From the NCBI RefSeq assembly GCF_021216675.1, contig NZ_CP086120.1, positions 3,594,501 to 3,658,500 of the forward strand: 64,000 bases of DNA, read 5' to 3'. Positions 37,760 through 47,623 of the stretch are shown in pieces (positions within the stretch are counted from its first letter, which is position 1; each line of letters begins with the position of its first letter). A program made the position numbers and the translations under genes. The stretch comes from Streptomyces gobiensis (lineage in GTDB: Bacteria; Actinomycetota; Actinomycetes; Streptomycetales; Streptomycetaceae). The notes under the pieces were generated by a model that did not search any database, was not told where the DNA came from, and was given only the letters and a program-made list of their open reading frames with translations.

Positions 37760-38536
37760 TCAGAAGCGCCGCGTAATCAACGCTCGCTTAACCTCCTGAA
37801 TAGCCTTCGTAACCTCAATACCGCGCGGACACGCATCCGTGCAGTTGAAGGTCGTACGGCACCGCCAGACGCCATCCTTGTCGTTAAGGATCTCCAGCCG
37901 CTGCTCCCCAGCCTCGTCACGCGAGTCGAAGATAAAGCGGTGCGCGTTGACGATCGCCGCCGGCCCGAAGTACTGGCCGTCGTTCCAGAACACCGGGCAC
38001 GACGTGGTGCACGCGGCGCACAGAATGCACTTGGTGGTGTCGTCGAAGCGGGCCCGGTCCTCGTCGGACTGGTAGCGCTCGCGCGTCGGCTCGTTCCCGG
38101 TCGTGACCAGGAAGGGCATCACATCGCGGTACGCCTGGAAGAACGGCTCCATGTCGACCACCAGGTCCTTGAGGACCGTAAGGCCCTTTATGGCCTCGAT
38201 GGTGATCGGCTTCTCCGGGTTGATGTCCTTGATCAGCGTCTTGCACGCCAGCCGGTTACGGCCGTTGATCCGCATCGCGTCGGAGCCGCAGATGCCGTGC
38301 GCGCAGGAGCGCCGGAAGGTCAGGGTGCCGTCCTCCTCCCACTTGATCTTGTGGAGGGCGTCCAGGACGCGCTCCTTGGGATCAATCTGGAGGGTGAAGT
38401 CCTCCCAGTACGCCTCCGTCGCGGCCTCAGGGTTGAAGCGGCGGATCCGGAAGGTGGCCGTGATCAGGTGGTCGGCGGCAGCGGCAGCGGAATCATCCCG
38501 GCCCGCCTTGGCCTTGTCCATCGTTGGAGTTGCCAT
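37760..38536 (-). CDS. sdhB: Succinate dehydrogenase iron-sulfur subunit
   Basis: A 258-residue subunit that passes electrons from FAD to quinone in complex II at the membrane. The [2Fe-2S] cysteines are in RSCAHGICGSDAM and LAC. The [4Fe-4S]/[3Fe-4S] ligands are in CILCAACTTSCPVF and CRTTFNCTDACPRG. Its ATG overlaps the sdhA stop by one base (TGATG), so the last two genes of sdhCDAB are coupled. Confidence 0.97.
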   Translation of the reverse strand: MATPTMDKAKAGRDDSAAAAADHLITATFRIRRFNPEAATEAYWEDFTLQIDPKERVLDALHKIKWEEDGTLTFRRSCAHGICGSDAMRINGRNRLACKTLIKDINPEKPITIEAIKGLTVLKDLVVDMEPFFQAYRDVMPFLVTTGNEPTRERYQSDEDRARFDDTTKCILCAACTTSCPVFWNDGQYFGPAAIVNAHRFIFDSRDEAGEQRLEILNDKDGVWRCRTTFNCTDACPRGIEVTKAIQEVKRALITRRF

Positions 38537-40290
38537 CAGTACTTACGCTCCATCGGCTGGTAGCGGGTCTGGACGACCGGCTTGTAGTCCAGCCGGATCG
38601 ACTCGGTGCCGTCGTCGCCGACCTCGCGGTACGCCATCGTGTGGCGCATGAAGTTGACGTCGTCACGGTTCGGATAGTCCTCACGGTAGTGACCGCCGCG
38701 GGACTCCTTGCGGGCGAGCGCGGAGACGGCCGTCACCTCGGCCAGCTCAAGCAGGTTGCCCAGCTCGATGGCCTCCAGCAGGTCGGTGTTGAACCGCTTG
38801 CCCTTGTCCTGCACGCTGACGTTGAGGTACCGCTTGCGCAGGGCGGCGATCTCCTCGACCGCCTCCTTCAGCGTCTGCTCGGTGCGGAACACCATGACGT
38901 TCTTGTCCATGGTCTCCTGCAGCGCCGTACGGATCTCGGTGACCCGCTCGTTGCCCTTGGCGTCCCGCATCCGCTCAACCTGCTCGACCACGAACTTCTC
39001 CGGCGCCTCCGGCAGCTCGACGAAGTCCGCGCTCGAGGCGTACTCGGCGGCGGCGATACCGGCGCGGCGCCCAAAGACGTTGATGTCCAGGAGCGAGTTC
39101 GTGCCCAGACGGTTCGCGCCGTGTACGGAGACACAGGCGACCTCACCGGCGGCGTACAGGCCGGGCACCACCGTGGTGTTGTCGGCCAGCACCTCACCCT
39201 GGACGTTCGTCGGCATGCCGCCCATCGCGTAGTGCGCGGTCGGCTGGATCGGAATCGGGTCCGTGTAGGGCTCGATACCGAGGTACGTCCGGGCGAACTC
39301 GGTGATATCCGGGAGCTTCGCGTCCAGCTGCTCCGGCGGCAGGTGGGTCAGGTCCAGGAAGACATGGTCCTTGTCGGGACCGCAGCCCCGGCCCTCGCGG
39401 ATCTCGGTGTAGATGGAGCGCGAGACGACGTCACGGGAGGCGAGGTCCTTCATGACGGGCGCGTACTTCTCCATGAAGCGCTCGCCGTCCTTGTTGCGGA
39501 GGATGCCGCCCTCACCACGCGCACCCTCGGTCAGCAGGATGCCCATCTTCCAGATGCCGGTCGGGTGGAACTGGAAGAACTCCATGTCCTCCAGCGGCAG
39601 CCCCCGCCGCCAGGCCGCCGCCTGGCCGTCCCCGGTCAGGGTGTGGGCATTGGACGAGACCTTGAAGAACTTGCCGTTGCCACCCGAGGCGAAGATGACC
39701 GACTTCGCCCGGAAGATGTGGATTTCGCCGGTGGCCAGCTCATACGCCACCACACCAGCGGTCCGCTTGACGCCATCGACCTCGTTGAGGATCAGGTCCA
39801 GGACGTAGAACTCGTTGTAGAACTCCACGCCCTCCTTCACGCAGTTCTGGTACAGCGTCTGAAGGATCATGTGGCCGGTGCGGTCCGCCGCATAGCAGGA
39901 CCGGCGCACCGGGGCCTCACCGTGGTTACGGCTGTGGCCGCCGAACCGGCGCTGGTCGATGGTGCCGTTCGGTGTCCGGTTGAACGGCAGGCCCATCTTC
40001 TCCAGGTCGAGTACGGAGTCGATGGCCTCCTTCGCCAGGATCTCGGCGGCGTCCTGGTCGACCAGGTAGTCGCCGCCCTTGATCGTGTCGAAGGTGTGCC
40101 ACTCCCAGTTGTCCTCCTCGACATTCGCGAGGGCCGCGGCCATACCGCCCTGGGCGGCACCGGTGTGGGAGCGCGTCGGGTAGAGCTTGGTCAGCACCGC
40201 GGTGCGGCTGCGCTTCGTCGACTCAATGGCGGCGCGCATACCCGCGCCACCGGCGCCGACGATGACGGTGTCGTACTTGTGGATCTTCAT
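38536..40290 (-). CDS. sdhA: Succinate dehydrogenase flavoprotein subunit
   Basis: A 584-residue catalytic subunit of complex II. The FAD motif [16 protein letters not shown] is near residue 6. The covalent-FAD His is in [11 protein letters not shown], and the substrate regions [13 protein letters not shown] and [18 protein letters not shown] are intact. The length is normal for actinobacterial SdhA. ATG 40290 was chosen; a GTG three codons earlier is the alternative. It lies 20 bp after sdhD. Confidence 0.97.
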   Translation of the reverse strand: MKIHKYDTVIVGAGGAGMRAAIESTKRSRTAVLTKLYPTRSHTGAAQGGMAAALANVEEDNWEWHTFDTIKGGDYLVDQDAAEILAKEAIDSVLDLEKMGLPFNRTPNGTIDQRRFGGHSRNHGEAPVRRSCYAADRTGHMILQTLYQNCVKEGVEFYNEFYVLDLILNEVDGVKRTAGVVAYELATGEIHIFRAKSVIFASGGNGKFFKVSSNAHTLTGDGQAAAWRRGLPLEDMEFFQFHPTGIWKMGILLTEGARGEGGILRNKDGERFMEKYAPVMKDLASRDVVSRSIYTEIREGRGCGPDKDHVFLDLTHLPPEQLDAKLPDITEFARTYLGIEPYTDPIPIQPTAHYAMGGMPTNVQGEVLADNTTVVPGLYAAGEVACVSVHGANRLGTNSLLDINVFGRRAGIAAAEYASSADFVELPEAPEKFVVEQVERMRDAKGNERVTEIRTALQETMDKNVMVFRTEQTLKEAVEEIAALRKRYLNVSVQDKGKRFNTDLLEAIELGNLLELAEVTAVSALARKESRGGHYREDYPNRDDVNFMRHTMAYREVGDDGTESIRLDYKPVVQTRYQPMERKY

Positions 40291-40310
40291 TGAGCTCACT
40301 ACCTCAGCCC

Positions 40311-40775
40311 TCAGCGGATGTTCGGGTCGAAGGTGAAGATCACCAGCGTGCCCAGCAGAACGGTGAACACCGTGGCGGTGTACAGCAGCATCTTCAGCCA
40401 GAAACGGGTGTTGTCCCGCTCGGCGTAGTCATTGATGATCGTGCGCAGACCGTTCGCGCCATGCAGCATCGCCAGCCACAGCATGAGCAGGTCCCAGGTC
40501 ATCCAGAACGGCGAGGCCCAGCGCCCGGCGACAAACGCGAAGCTGATCTTCTGCACACCGCCGTCCAGCACGAGCTGGATCAGCAGGTGGCCGATGACCA
40601 GGACGACGAGCAGGATGCCGGACAGCCGCATAAACAGCCAGCCGTGCAGCTCGAAGTTGGTCCGCGTCGCCTTCGGGGTCTTCCCGGTGCGGGCACGGGG
40701 CGGCTCGATGAGGGGCGCCGGGCGTTCCACGGAGGGAGTGCCGGACGGCTCAGTGATCTCGACGGACATCGTCAT
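40311..40775 (-). CDS. sdhD: Succinate dehydrogenase hydrophobic membrane anchor subunit
   Basis: A 154-residue membrane anchor with three helices ([36 protein letters not shown] and [19 protein letters not shown]) and His residues suitable for haem b (GHLLIQ, LHGANG). A Pro-rich cytosolic N-terminus precedes them. The ATG overlaps the sdhC stop as TGATG. With sdhC it holds the SdhAB head to the membrane and forms the quinone site. Confidence 0.93.
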   Translation of the reverse strand: MTMSVEITEPSGTPSVERPAPLIEPPRARTGKTPKATRTNFELHGWLFMRLSGILLVVLVIGHLLIQLVLDGGVQKISFAFVAGRWASPFWMTWDLLMLWLAMLHGANGLRTIINDYAERDNTRFWLKMLLYTATVFTVLLGTLVIFTFDPNIR

Positions 40776-41155
40776 CAGCTCCCGAAGACTTCGTGGAAGG
40801 CGTGCGACAGAACAGGCCAGAAGGCGCCTGCCATCAGCACGATCCAGATGCCCATCACGGTGTACAGCATCTGCTTCTGGTACTTGGCGCCCTTCGACCA
40901 GAAGTCCACCGCGACGACCCGCAGGCCGTTCAGCGCGTGGAAGAGCACAGCGGCGACCAGGCCGTACTCCATCAGGGCGACGAGGGGCGTCTTGTACACC
41001 GCGATGGTCTCGTCGTACGCCTCGGGGGAGACCCGGACAAGTGCGGTGTCGAGGACATGGACGAACAGGAAGAAAAAGATGAGGACACCGGTGACTCGAT
41101 GAGCCACCCACGACCACATGCCTTCCCGGCCGCGGTACAGCGTTCCAGCCGGCAC
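40775..41155 (-). CDS. sdhC: Succinate dehydrogenase cytochrome b556 subunit
   Basis: A 126-residue membrane subunit with three helices. The signature SWVAHRVTGVLIFFFLFVHV and the FHALNGLRVVAVD segment with a haem-ligand His are typical. The start is GTG at 41153-41155, seven bases after GGAGGG. It is the first gene of sdhCDAB, and the 135-bp upstream gap to the OHCU decarboxylase stop must hold the operon promoter. Confidence 0.94.
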   Translation of the reverse strand: MPAGTLYRGREGMWSWVAHRVTGVLIFFFLFVHVLDTALVRVSPEAYDETIAVYKTPLVALMEYGLVAAVLFHALNGLRVVAVDFWSKGAKYQKQMLYTVMGIWIVLMAGAFWPVLSHAFHEVFGS

Positions 41156-41290
41156 GGAAAAACCCTCCGGATGCGGGGAAAGGGCCTGCCGGCTTCGGTG
41201 TCGGTCGGGCCCGGCCGGGTACGGTCCACCGGCCGCCCGCCATCGTAGCGACGTGCTGTCGGTTCCCTAGCCCGGGGGGCTCAGATGTGA

Positions 41291-41863
41291 TCAATCAGGC
41301 ACGGACGGCCTACCTGCCGGACTGCCCGTCGGCCTGCCCGCCGACCTGCCCGTCGGGCTCCCTGCGGCGAGATCGCGTACAACCAGCCGCAGCAGCCTGC
41401 CCTGGGCGAGGCGGCGCAGCTCATCAGCGGTGATGGCGAGCTCCTGCTCGGCCTCATGGCCCAGTCTGGTGCGGATCCCGGCGAGTATTGCGTCCAGCCG
41501 TTCCTCGGGAGGTAAGCCGTCCAGACAGATCACGAAGGCATAACCAAAGCGGCTCTCATACGCTGCGTGTGCGGCCCGTAGCGCGGTGTGCGCGGCGAGC
41601 GCGCCCGGGCCCTCGGAAGGGTGCTGGGCCCCGGACTCGGCGGCCAGCGCCTCGGCCACATCCTGGTCGGTGAGGTCGTAGCTGGCCTCGTCGGCGGCGG
41701 CGAGCAGCGACTGGGGATCCGGATACGGCCGGTGGCCGGCGACCCGCCGCGCCCACCGGCGGCTGCCGCAGCAGGTGAGCAGGGTGGCTTCGGCGCTCTC
41801 GACAGCGGCGTTGTTCAGCTGGTCGAGCGGCGTCTCCATGCCGCGCTGGGTGGGGAGGCGCAT
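41291..41863 (-). CDS. OHCU decarboxylase (2-oxo-4-hydroxy-4-carboxy-5-ureidoimidazoline decarboxylase)
   Basis: A 190-residue enzyme of purine catabolism that makes S-allantoin from the product of hydroxyisourate hydrolysis. The helical family motifs LDQLNNAA, LLTCCGSRRWARRV, SYDLTDQDVAEALAAES, YESRFGYAFVICLDG and ILAGIRTRLG are in order. The C-terminus carries short SPTGRSAGRPTGSPAG-like Gly/Pro repeats absent from the core family. ATG 41863 follows GAGGAG. Other uricolytic genes (puuE, hiuH) are not in the window. Confidence 0.88.
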   Translation of the reverse strand: MRLPTQRGMETPLDQLNNAAVESAEATLLTCCGSRRWARRVAGHRPYPDPQSLLAAADEASYDLTDQDVAEALAAESGAQHPSEGPGALAAHTALRAAHAAYESRFGYAFVICLDGLPPEERLDAILAGIRTRLGHEAEQELAITADELRRLAQGRLLRLVVRDLAAGSPTGRSAGRPTGSPAGRPSVPD

Positions 41864-42045
41864 GGTCTCCTCGGTGGTCTCCTGGGGCAGGGGAACTGAT
41901 GAGACGGGGATGAGACGGTATGCGACCACCGTAACGACGCATCCCGGGCATCGTCCGACGGATGCGCGACTGCCACCCGTAAGGGAGATGGAGCGGGCGC
42001 ATAGCTGACGACTGACGTTTATGAAGAGGGGAATACCGTGGCTGT

Positions 42046-43689
42046 ATGGAACGTACGCGCCGGATGAGCCGGGTGAGCCGGAAGAAAGTCGCGCTGGGCG
42101 TGACCGCGCTCACCGCCACCGCCGTGGCCGGCGCGCTGACCGTCACCCAGCTCTCCGGCGACGGCCCGGCACGCGATACGGACCGCACCGCGCCACCGGA
42201 TGACGGGCGCCCCCGCGCCACCGCGCCGTCGGCCCCGGCGACTCCGGACAGCCCCCGGGTGGCGCCCGCCCCCGAGCCGCGCACCATCCCCGCCATCCGC
42301 GACTGGACCCCCGGCCGGGGCCCCGGCTGGGAGCCCGCGAAAGGCAGCCGGGTCGTCGCCGACCCGAAGGGCCCGCTCACCGATGAGGCACGGCTGCTCG
42401 CCCGCGAGCTGAAGGTCCGCTACTCACCCGGGCCCGCCCGCGCGGGCGACGTCGAGCTGGCACTGCGCACCGCGGCACCGGGCGGCCGTGAGGCGTATGA
42501 GCTGGTCACCGAGGACGAACGGGTGACCATCACCGGCGGCGCCGAGGCCGGGGTCTTCTATGGCACCCGCACCCTGCTCCAGTCCGTGCGCGATCGTGGC
42601 CGGATATCCGAGGGCGTCATCCGGGACCGGCCCGACCGGCCGCAGCGCGGCATGACGCTGGACATCGCGCGCAAGCACTTCAGCGCCGAGTGGATCGAGG
42701 CCCGGATACGTGAGATGGCCGACCTCAAGCTCAACCAGCTCCAGCTCCATCTCTCCGACGACCAGGCGTTCCGGATCGAGAGCGACAGCCACCCGGAGGT
42801 GGTCTCGGACCCGCACCTCACCAAGGCGGAGATACGCCGGATCGTCAAGCTGGCCGCCTCGCTCCATATCGCCGTCATCCCCGAGATCGACTCACCCGGC
42901 CACCTGGGCGCCGTACTGGCCGCTCACCCCGACCTCCAGCTGCGGGACGTCAATGGCAAGCCGGTGCGCGGCGCGATCGACATCGCCCAGCCGAAGGCCG
43001 CGCGGATCATCGACGACCTGCTCAATGAGTACGCCCCGCTCTTCCCCGGCACCTACTGGCATCTGGGCGGCGATGAGTACGCCGCGCTGTTCGCCCGTAA
43101 CCCGGAGGCCGCCCATCCCGGACTGCACCGGGCCGCTCAGCGCAAGTACGGCGACCGGGCCACCGTCCAGGACCTCGCCACCGGCTGGCTCAACGACCGT
43201 GCCGCCGTCGTACGCGGCCACGGCAAGACACCGCAGGTCTGGAACGACGGCATGCACCGGGGCGGAGTGGTCACCCCGCACCGTGACCGTGAGGTCACGT
43301 ACTGGACCGGCAAGGAGATAGGCGCCCGGGAGCCGGAGGAGTATCTGCGCGAGGGCTGGAACATCGTCAACCTGAACGACGAGTACCTCTACTACGTACT
43401 GGGCGAGCCGCACGACTTCACCTACCCGACCGGTCGGCGGATCTACGAGGAGTGGACCCCGGCCGTACTGCGCGGCACCAAGCCGGTCCCCGAGTCGATG
43501 GCCGGGCCGGACCGCATAGTGGGCGGGCGTTTCGCGATCTGGTGCGATCTGGCCGGTGCCCAGACCACGGAGCAGGTGGCTGAGGGGATCCGGCTGCCGT
43601 TGCGGGCGGTGTCCCAGAAGCTGTGGGACCCACGCGAGCCGAAGCGGAGCTGGGCTGACTTCAAGAAGCTAGCCGACCGCGTGGAGTGA
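42046..43689 (+). CDS. Beta-N-acetylhexosaminidase, GH20
   Basis: A 547-residue secreted glycosidase removing terminal GlcNAc from chitin oligosaccharides. It has an N-terminal signal or membrane stretch (VALGVTALTATAVAGAL), then a Pro-rich linker to about 85. The GH20 N-terminal domain follows, then the TIM barrel. The catalytic Asp343-Glu344 pair lies in WHLGGDEY; substrate residues are in DIARKHFSAEW, EIDSPGHLGA and WNDGMH. No lipobox was seen. It could process the products of the LPMO at 5.8 kb and extracellular chitinases. Confidence 0.93.
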   Translation: MERTRRMSRVSRKKVALGVTALTATAVAGALTVTQLSGDGPARDTDRTAPPDDGRPRATAPSAPATPDSPRVAPAPEPRTIPAIRDWTPGRGPGWEPAKGSRVVADPKGPLTDEARLLARELKVRYSPGPARAGDVELALRTAAPGGREAYELVTEDERVTITGGAEAGVFYGTRTLLQSVRDRGRISEGVIRDRPDRPQRGMTLDIARKHFSAEWIEARIREMADLKLNQLQLHLSDDQAFRIESDSHPEVVSDPHLTKAEIRRIVKLAASLHIAVIPEIDSPGHLGAVLAAHPDLQLRDVNGKPVRGAIDIAQPKAARIIDDLLNEYAPLFPGTYWHLGGDEYAALFARNPEAAHPGLHRAAQRKYGDRATVQDLATGWLNDRAAVVRGHGKTPQVWNDGMHRGGVVTPHRDREVTYWTGKEIGAREPEEYLREGWNIVNLNDEYLYYVLGEPHDFTYPTGRRIYEEWTPAVLRGTKPVPESMAGPDRIVGGRFAIWCDLAGAQTTEQVAEGIRLPLRAVSQKLWDPREPKRSWADFKKLADRVE

Positions 43690-43850
43690 GCCTGGCTCCC
43701 GGCTCCCGGGCCCGGGTCCGGACGGGGACGGCAGACTCAGGTCCCTTCCCCCAGCAGGAGGCATAGCACTTATGCGAGGAAGGATCAGGAAGTTCTCCTC
43801 TTCCAGAATGTGCCAAGCGAGGCGATCGTGGGGCACTGGCCAGGAAGGTA

Positions 43851-44159
43851 GTGGTACTCGTGAAAGAATTGCTGGAGGCGCTGGACGAAGCGTGGGATGA
43901 CGAGTCTGGATTCCTGGGAAAACTTCGGTCGCAAGAGTTCGATCAAGATGCAGGCGAAGCCTATGTGGCACTTCTCTCAAGAATTCCACCAATTGGTGAA
44001 ACCGTCGATTCGGCGCTAGTTCGGCTGATCTGGTTCGCCCCGATGTTCATTGAGTGGCAGATGGAAAGAGCGACGAATAATGAAGTAGAGGCTGCAAATC
44101 TGAAGCGTATCGCGGGCCAGGTTCAGGAAGCGGTTGCTGACGTTCTCGGAATCCCCTAG
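43851..44159 (+). CDS. Hypothetical acidic helical protein, lower GC
   Basis: A 102-residue soluble protein, predicted mostly helical and acidic (LLEALDEAWDDESGF at the start). No family was recognised. The base composition is clearly lower in GC than the neighbours, with AAA, GAA and ATT codons common, suggesting recent acquisition. AGGAAGG precedes the GTG at 43851; a GTG three codons later is possible. It starts the accessory stretch that runs to about 56.2 kb. Immunity-type proteins can look like this, but there is no toxin partner nearby. Confidence 0.6.
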   Translation: MVLVKELLEALDEAWDDESGFLGKLRSQEFDQDAGEAYVALLSRIPPIGETVDSALVRLIWFAPMFIEWQMERATNNEVEAANLKRIAGQVQEAVADVLGIP

Positions 44160-44445
44160 CGTCGTGCGGTAAGCGTCAGGGCGTCGTTGAGGCTGAACGT
44201 GAAGACCGGCGCGACCGCTGAGTAAGCAGGGCGCTGTGCACGCTCTGCAATGTGACTCTTGGGGCAGCATGTGGTGGCTGCACCACACCCCAGCGGGCCT
44301 GCCGTCGTCGCTACGGCGTGTCCTCGGGCCGGCCGACAGCAGGCTGATTAGGGAACTGCCTCGGAGTGTACATTCGGTGCGGCAGAAGGGCAGTGCCTTG
44401 CCGGTTTGACGGAGCTTGCGAAGTGAAGGTGTGGGTGGAGCTCAC

Positions 44446-45678
44446 TTGAACACCACGGTAGTGCTGGTCAACGTCCTTGTTGTGGCGTCTGTTGCGGTGT
44501 CGTTGAGTTCAGGGCCGCATGTGGGGGAGCGGAATTCGAAGAGGGTAGGGTCTCTGAGCCGCTGGAGTGGACCGGCAGTCGTGCTTGCCGTAGTGACAGG
44601 GATGATTTTCCTGAATCAGGTGTTGTTTACCATCTATGTCGTGCGGGTGCACAGCAGTGATGTGTCATTCATTGCTCGGTATTTTCCCGAGGGGTGGTTC
44701 GCGCTCGCGGACGGTAACCCGGTGCTGCAGTGGCTGGCGGTGCACTTCCCTTTCCCCGAGCTTCTCGCGCCTTCCGTGTTGCGGGTGCAGGCCTTTCTGG
44801 AACTGCCCTTCGTGATCTTCGCGTTCCTCGTGGTGCTGCGATGGCTCGACCCCCGCCTGTACCGCAGGACGGCCCAGTCCTCCCTGGCGTGGGCGGCATC
44901 GGCCTCGTACACCGCGGCGTTCTGCGCGGTGGAGTGGGATCTCCGTAATCCTTACACGGTCGATGACATCATCATCAGGGTGATCGCGGCGCTGGTGACG
45001 CCCCTCTTTGCCGCCCGGCTGGCGGACCGGGAGCGAGCGGAGAGTGGTCAGCGGCTCTCTGTCGTCCAACTGCTCCTTTTCTTTGTGTCTCTGGGGGCCT
45101 TGGGGTATCTGGTCCTCACGGTCTATGAGACCGCTCTGCTCTACAACCTGGGCAAGCTGGGGGACAGTTGGCCTGGAGCGGTTATCGCGTTGGGTGTGCT
45201 GGCCGCTGCCCGGCTGGCGGCGGGGAGGGTGAGGAAGCCGGCGAGGGCGGGCACTGCGGTGGCTGTGGTCGGTTACGGTCTGCGGCGGTGGCTCGCCCTG
45301 TTCTTCGTACCTGCTCTTGCGATCCGGTACGGCGTCACCTTCGGCACGCCGGTGCTGGCGGCTGGGGCCGGATGCCTGATCGCCGTGGTGGCCGTCATGC
45401 TCGCGGTTCGGGACGGGCGGAGGGAGGCTCTGCGGCACGGCGTGGCTCTGCGGCTGCCGCTGCTGGCGGCGCAGTTCGTGCTCGCCGTGGTGGCGGGGTC
45501 GGCCGCGGCGTACGCAGCTGTTCGGTTGCTCCCGGGCCGCAGCTACTACGAGGCTGGGCTGCTTCAGGGCGCTGTGGCGTTCCTGATCGTGGGGATTGGA
45601 GTCTGTGCGGCTACCGACGTATGGCTGCGTGGCAGGAGTCTCGCTGAACGTGATGGCGCAGTGGTCGGCACCGCATGA
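44446..45678 (+). CDS. Polytopic membrane protein of unknown function
   Basis: A 410-residue integral membrane protein with about ten hydrophobic segments (for example VVLAVVTGMIFLNQVLFTIYVV and LPLLAAQFVLAVVAGSAAAY). The TTG at 44446 follows GGTGGAG; upstream TTG and GTG codons have poorer sites. No transporter or enzyme signature was found. A VHFPFPELLAP loop and an ARLADRERAESGQRL cytoplasmic loop are the only polar features. Confidence 0.7.
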   Translation: MNTTVVLVNVLVVASVAVSLSSGPHVGERNSKRVGSLSRWSGPAVVLAVVTGMIFLNQVLFTIYVVRVHSSDVSFIARYFPEGWFALADGNPVLQWLAVHFPFPELLAPSVLRVQAFLELPFVIFAFLVVLRWLDPRLYRRTAQSSLAWAASASYTAAFCAVEWDLRNPYTVDDIIIRVIAALVTPLFAARLADRERAESGQRLSVVQLLLFFVSLGALGYLVLTVYETALLYNLGKLGDSWPGAVIALGVLAAARLAAGRVRKPARAGTAVAVVGYGLRRWLALFFVPALAIRYGVTFGTPVLAAGAGCLIAVVAVMLAVRDGRREALRHGVALRLPLLAAQFVLAVVAGSAAAYAAVRLLPGRSYYEAGLLQGAVAFLIVGIGVCAATDVWLRGRSLAERDGAVVGTA

Positions 45679-45900
45679 GGTGAAAGTGCTATACGAACAG
45701 GATTCATCTAAGGGCCTCGTGCACGGTTGACTAATAGCGCGTCGGTAACGCGATCCTCACCGAGCTCATCGCAGTGAACGCCGGTCAGTACGCCCTCGTC
45801 GGTATCGCCGCAGCCCCCTCATCGGCTACCGCCACCTCTCAGCCCCCGCCCCTGTGCTGCCGACGGCACCCGCCCGCCGGAGCTTACGGGGGGCCAGTCC

Positions 45901-47376
45901 TCAGTTCCCGTAGTAGAGGCGTTCCAGGTCGATGAGCTGGACTGTGGTGTCCGTATCGGCGATCCGGCGGAGTTCTTCGGTGAAGCCCGCGCCGCTGAAG
46001 CACAGCAATCGAGCGCTCTGCGCCCGGATGTCGCCGCGTTTGCGGAGCAGCTCGCGGATGTGTTGGAGGCGTTGCAGGTGGCCGACGCCCATTTTCTCCT
46101 GCCACTTTGCTTCGCCAATGGCGAGCAGGTGTTCCCGGTCGCCGTCATCGCGGCCGAAGACTGCGACATCGACTTCGTGGTTCGTCTTCGCCGCTGCGTC
46201 GTTGATGGTCCCGGCGGCAACGCGCGAGGGGTAGCCGCCGCAGGTCTCGGGGGACGCGTACCAGCGGGCCCACTGTCTGCACATGGTCTCGAAGTGTGGT
46301 CCGGCGACTTTACTCAGGAAGGCCGGACGGGTGCGGTGCCAGATGGAGTGCGCGCGACCGGGCCGTTCCAGGTCGCCCCAGGCGGGACGCATCACGGCGT
46401 GGTAGAAGGTGACCAGTGGTTCGGCGATGCGGTAGGCGGAGCGGTTCTTGCGGAACGCATCGGTCTCATGGCTGACCATGCCGACGTCTTCGAGGACACC
46501 GAGCGGGTGGGCCAGGTCAGTGGACTTGCGGGCGAGGTAGTTCGCGATGCCGCTGCGGGTGGCATTGCCGTCGGCGATAGCCGCCAGCACGGAGTGATAG
46601 AGCGCGGTGTCGCGTAGGTCGGGTTCTTCGGCCAACAGGTAGCGGGCTTCCCGGAAGAGCGGGCGGCCGGGGTTGAGGACCGCGCGTACGACCCAGTCGT
46701 CGAAGTCGTCCGGGCCCTGAGGGGTATCGCCCTGAGTGAACTCACGTCGGTAGGCGGGGGTTCCGCCCACGATCGCGTTGGTGAGCGCTGCGGTATGAAG
46801 GTCCGTGATGCCCCAGAACTCTGCCGCGAGGCGGAAGTCGAGGGTGGGAACGATCAGGTCGAGACCGGCCCGTCCGCGCAGCGGGGCGTTGCCGGCCAGC
46901 AGTTTCCCCATGAAGGACAGGGCGGAGCCGCACAGCAGCAGACGCACAGGGGTGTTGGTGTGCTGGGCTGCCGGGTCGAGGGCGCGCTGAATCAGTGAGG
47001 GCAGTGCGGGAGTGGTCCGCGCGAGGAAGGGGAACTCGTCGATAACGACGGTGGTCGGTCCATCCACGGCGATGCGCATGAGCCGGGAAATGGCCTCGTC
47101 CCAGTGGGTGAAACGGAAGGGGATCGGCTCCTCGAGGTGAGCCGCGAGGGCGGCACCGAACTGTCGCAGCGCATCGGCCTCGGTGGTCTCGGTCGCGGTG
47201 AACAAGAACCCGCCGGTGGCCCGCGTAAGGGCGTCCAGGAGGAACGTCTTGCCCTGGCGGCGTCGTCCGGATACGACGCCAAGTGTGGCCTGGGGTGCCT
47301 CGTACGTCGCGAAACGGGTCAGCTCCGACCATTCGAAGTCGCGGTCGAACATTTCCGTTGGCTTGGCCACCGCCAT
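45901..47376 (-). CDS. AAA ATPase with C-terminal PD-(D/E)XK-like (DUF234-type) domain, paralogue A
   Basis: A 491-residue protein of the Arch_ATPase/DUF234 type. Walker A is SGRRRQGKTFLL near residue 40, Walker B is TTVVIDEFPF, and a sensor-like LLLCGSALSFMG follows. A winged-helix region (ATRSGIANYLA) precedes the C-terminal domain, where NHEVDVAV and LLAIGEAKW form a D...E-x-K nuclease-type motif. These proteins are common in archaea and actinobacteria and poorly understood; nuclease activity is inference. It is paralogous to 54378-55868. ATG 47376 was chosen. An inverted repeat around a TATAAT lies just upstream. Confidence 0.83.
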   Translation of the reverse strand: MAVAKPTEMFDRDFEWSELTRFATYEAPQATLGVVSGRRRQGKTFLLDALTRATGGFLFTATETTEADALRQFGAALAAHLEEPIPFRFTHWDEAISRLMRIAVDGPTTVVIDEFPFLARTTPALPSLIQRALDPAAQHTNTPVRLLLCGSALSFMGKLLAGNAPLRGRAGLDLIVPTLDFRLAAEFWGITDLHTAALTNAIVGGTPAYRREFTQGDTPQGPDDFDDWVVRAVLNPGRPLFREARYLLAEEPDLRDTALYHSVLAAIADGNATRSGIANYLARKSTDLAHPLGVLEDVGMVSHETDAFRKNRSAYRIAEPLVTFYHAVMRPAWGDLERPGRAHSIWHRTRPAFLSKVAGPHFETMCRQWARWYASPETCGGYPSRVAAGTINDAAAKTNHEVDVAVFGRDDGDREHLLAIGEAKWQEKMGVGHLQRLQHIRELLRKRGDIRAQSARLLCFSGAGFTEELRRIADTDTTVQLIDLERLYYGN

Positions 47377-47395
47377 CGCCACCATCACCACCTTA

Positions 47396-47426
47396 GATAG
47401 GTGCGCTTATTATAACTGTACCTATC
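47396..47426 (-). promoter_or_regulatory. Operator-like inverted repeat around a -10 box, paralogue A
   Basis: Arms GATAGGT (47396-47402) and ACCTATC (47420-47426) flank a 17-bp AT-rich core. On the minus strand the core contains TATAAT. The site is 20-50 bp upstream of the ATPase start, so a bound protein would block the promoter. Confidence 0.6.
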
Positions 47427-47449
47427 CATTTTCGCCTGTATGGACTCGG

Positions 47450-47623
47450 CTATGGTCCCTGCGAACCGGGTGATTCCTCCGGGATGCGGGGTCCGGCCAG
47501 GCAGGGCTGTTGGTGGCAGAGCTGCTCAACGGCGGATTCGTAGCGCTCCTGCCAGAAGAGCAGGCTCACCAGGATGTGGCGTACTCGCGGGATCGGTGGG
47601 TCCTGCGGGTAGCGGAGGCCCAT
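47450..47623 (-). CDS. Possible small protein (57 residues)
   Basis: A short reading frame with a good ribosome site (GAGGAG, six bases before ATG 47621-47623). It encodes MGLRYPQDPPIPRVRHIL, then VSLLFWQERYESAVEQLC. GC is high at third positions and the helix VRHILVSLLFWQERYESAVEQL looks like protein. No family is known. It could be intact or the remnant of a larger gene. It lies upstream of ATPase paralogue A on the same strand. Confidence 0.35.
   Translation of the reverse strand: MGLRYPQDPPIPRVRHILVSLLFWQERYESAVEQLCHQQPCLAGPRIPEESPGSQGP

Noticed and set aside
45679-45900. Possible attachment site or gene remnant between the membrane protein and ATPase paralogue A
   Set aside because: A short protein-like phrase (ELIAVNAGQYALV) is present but without start, family or flanking repeats. 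No att duplication was found.
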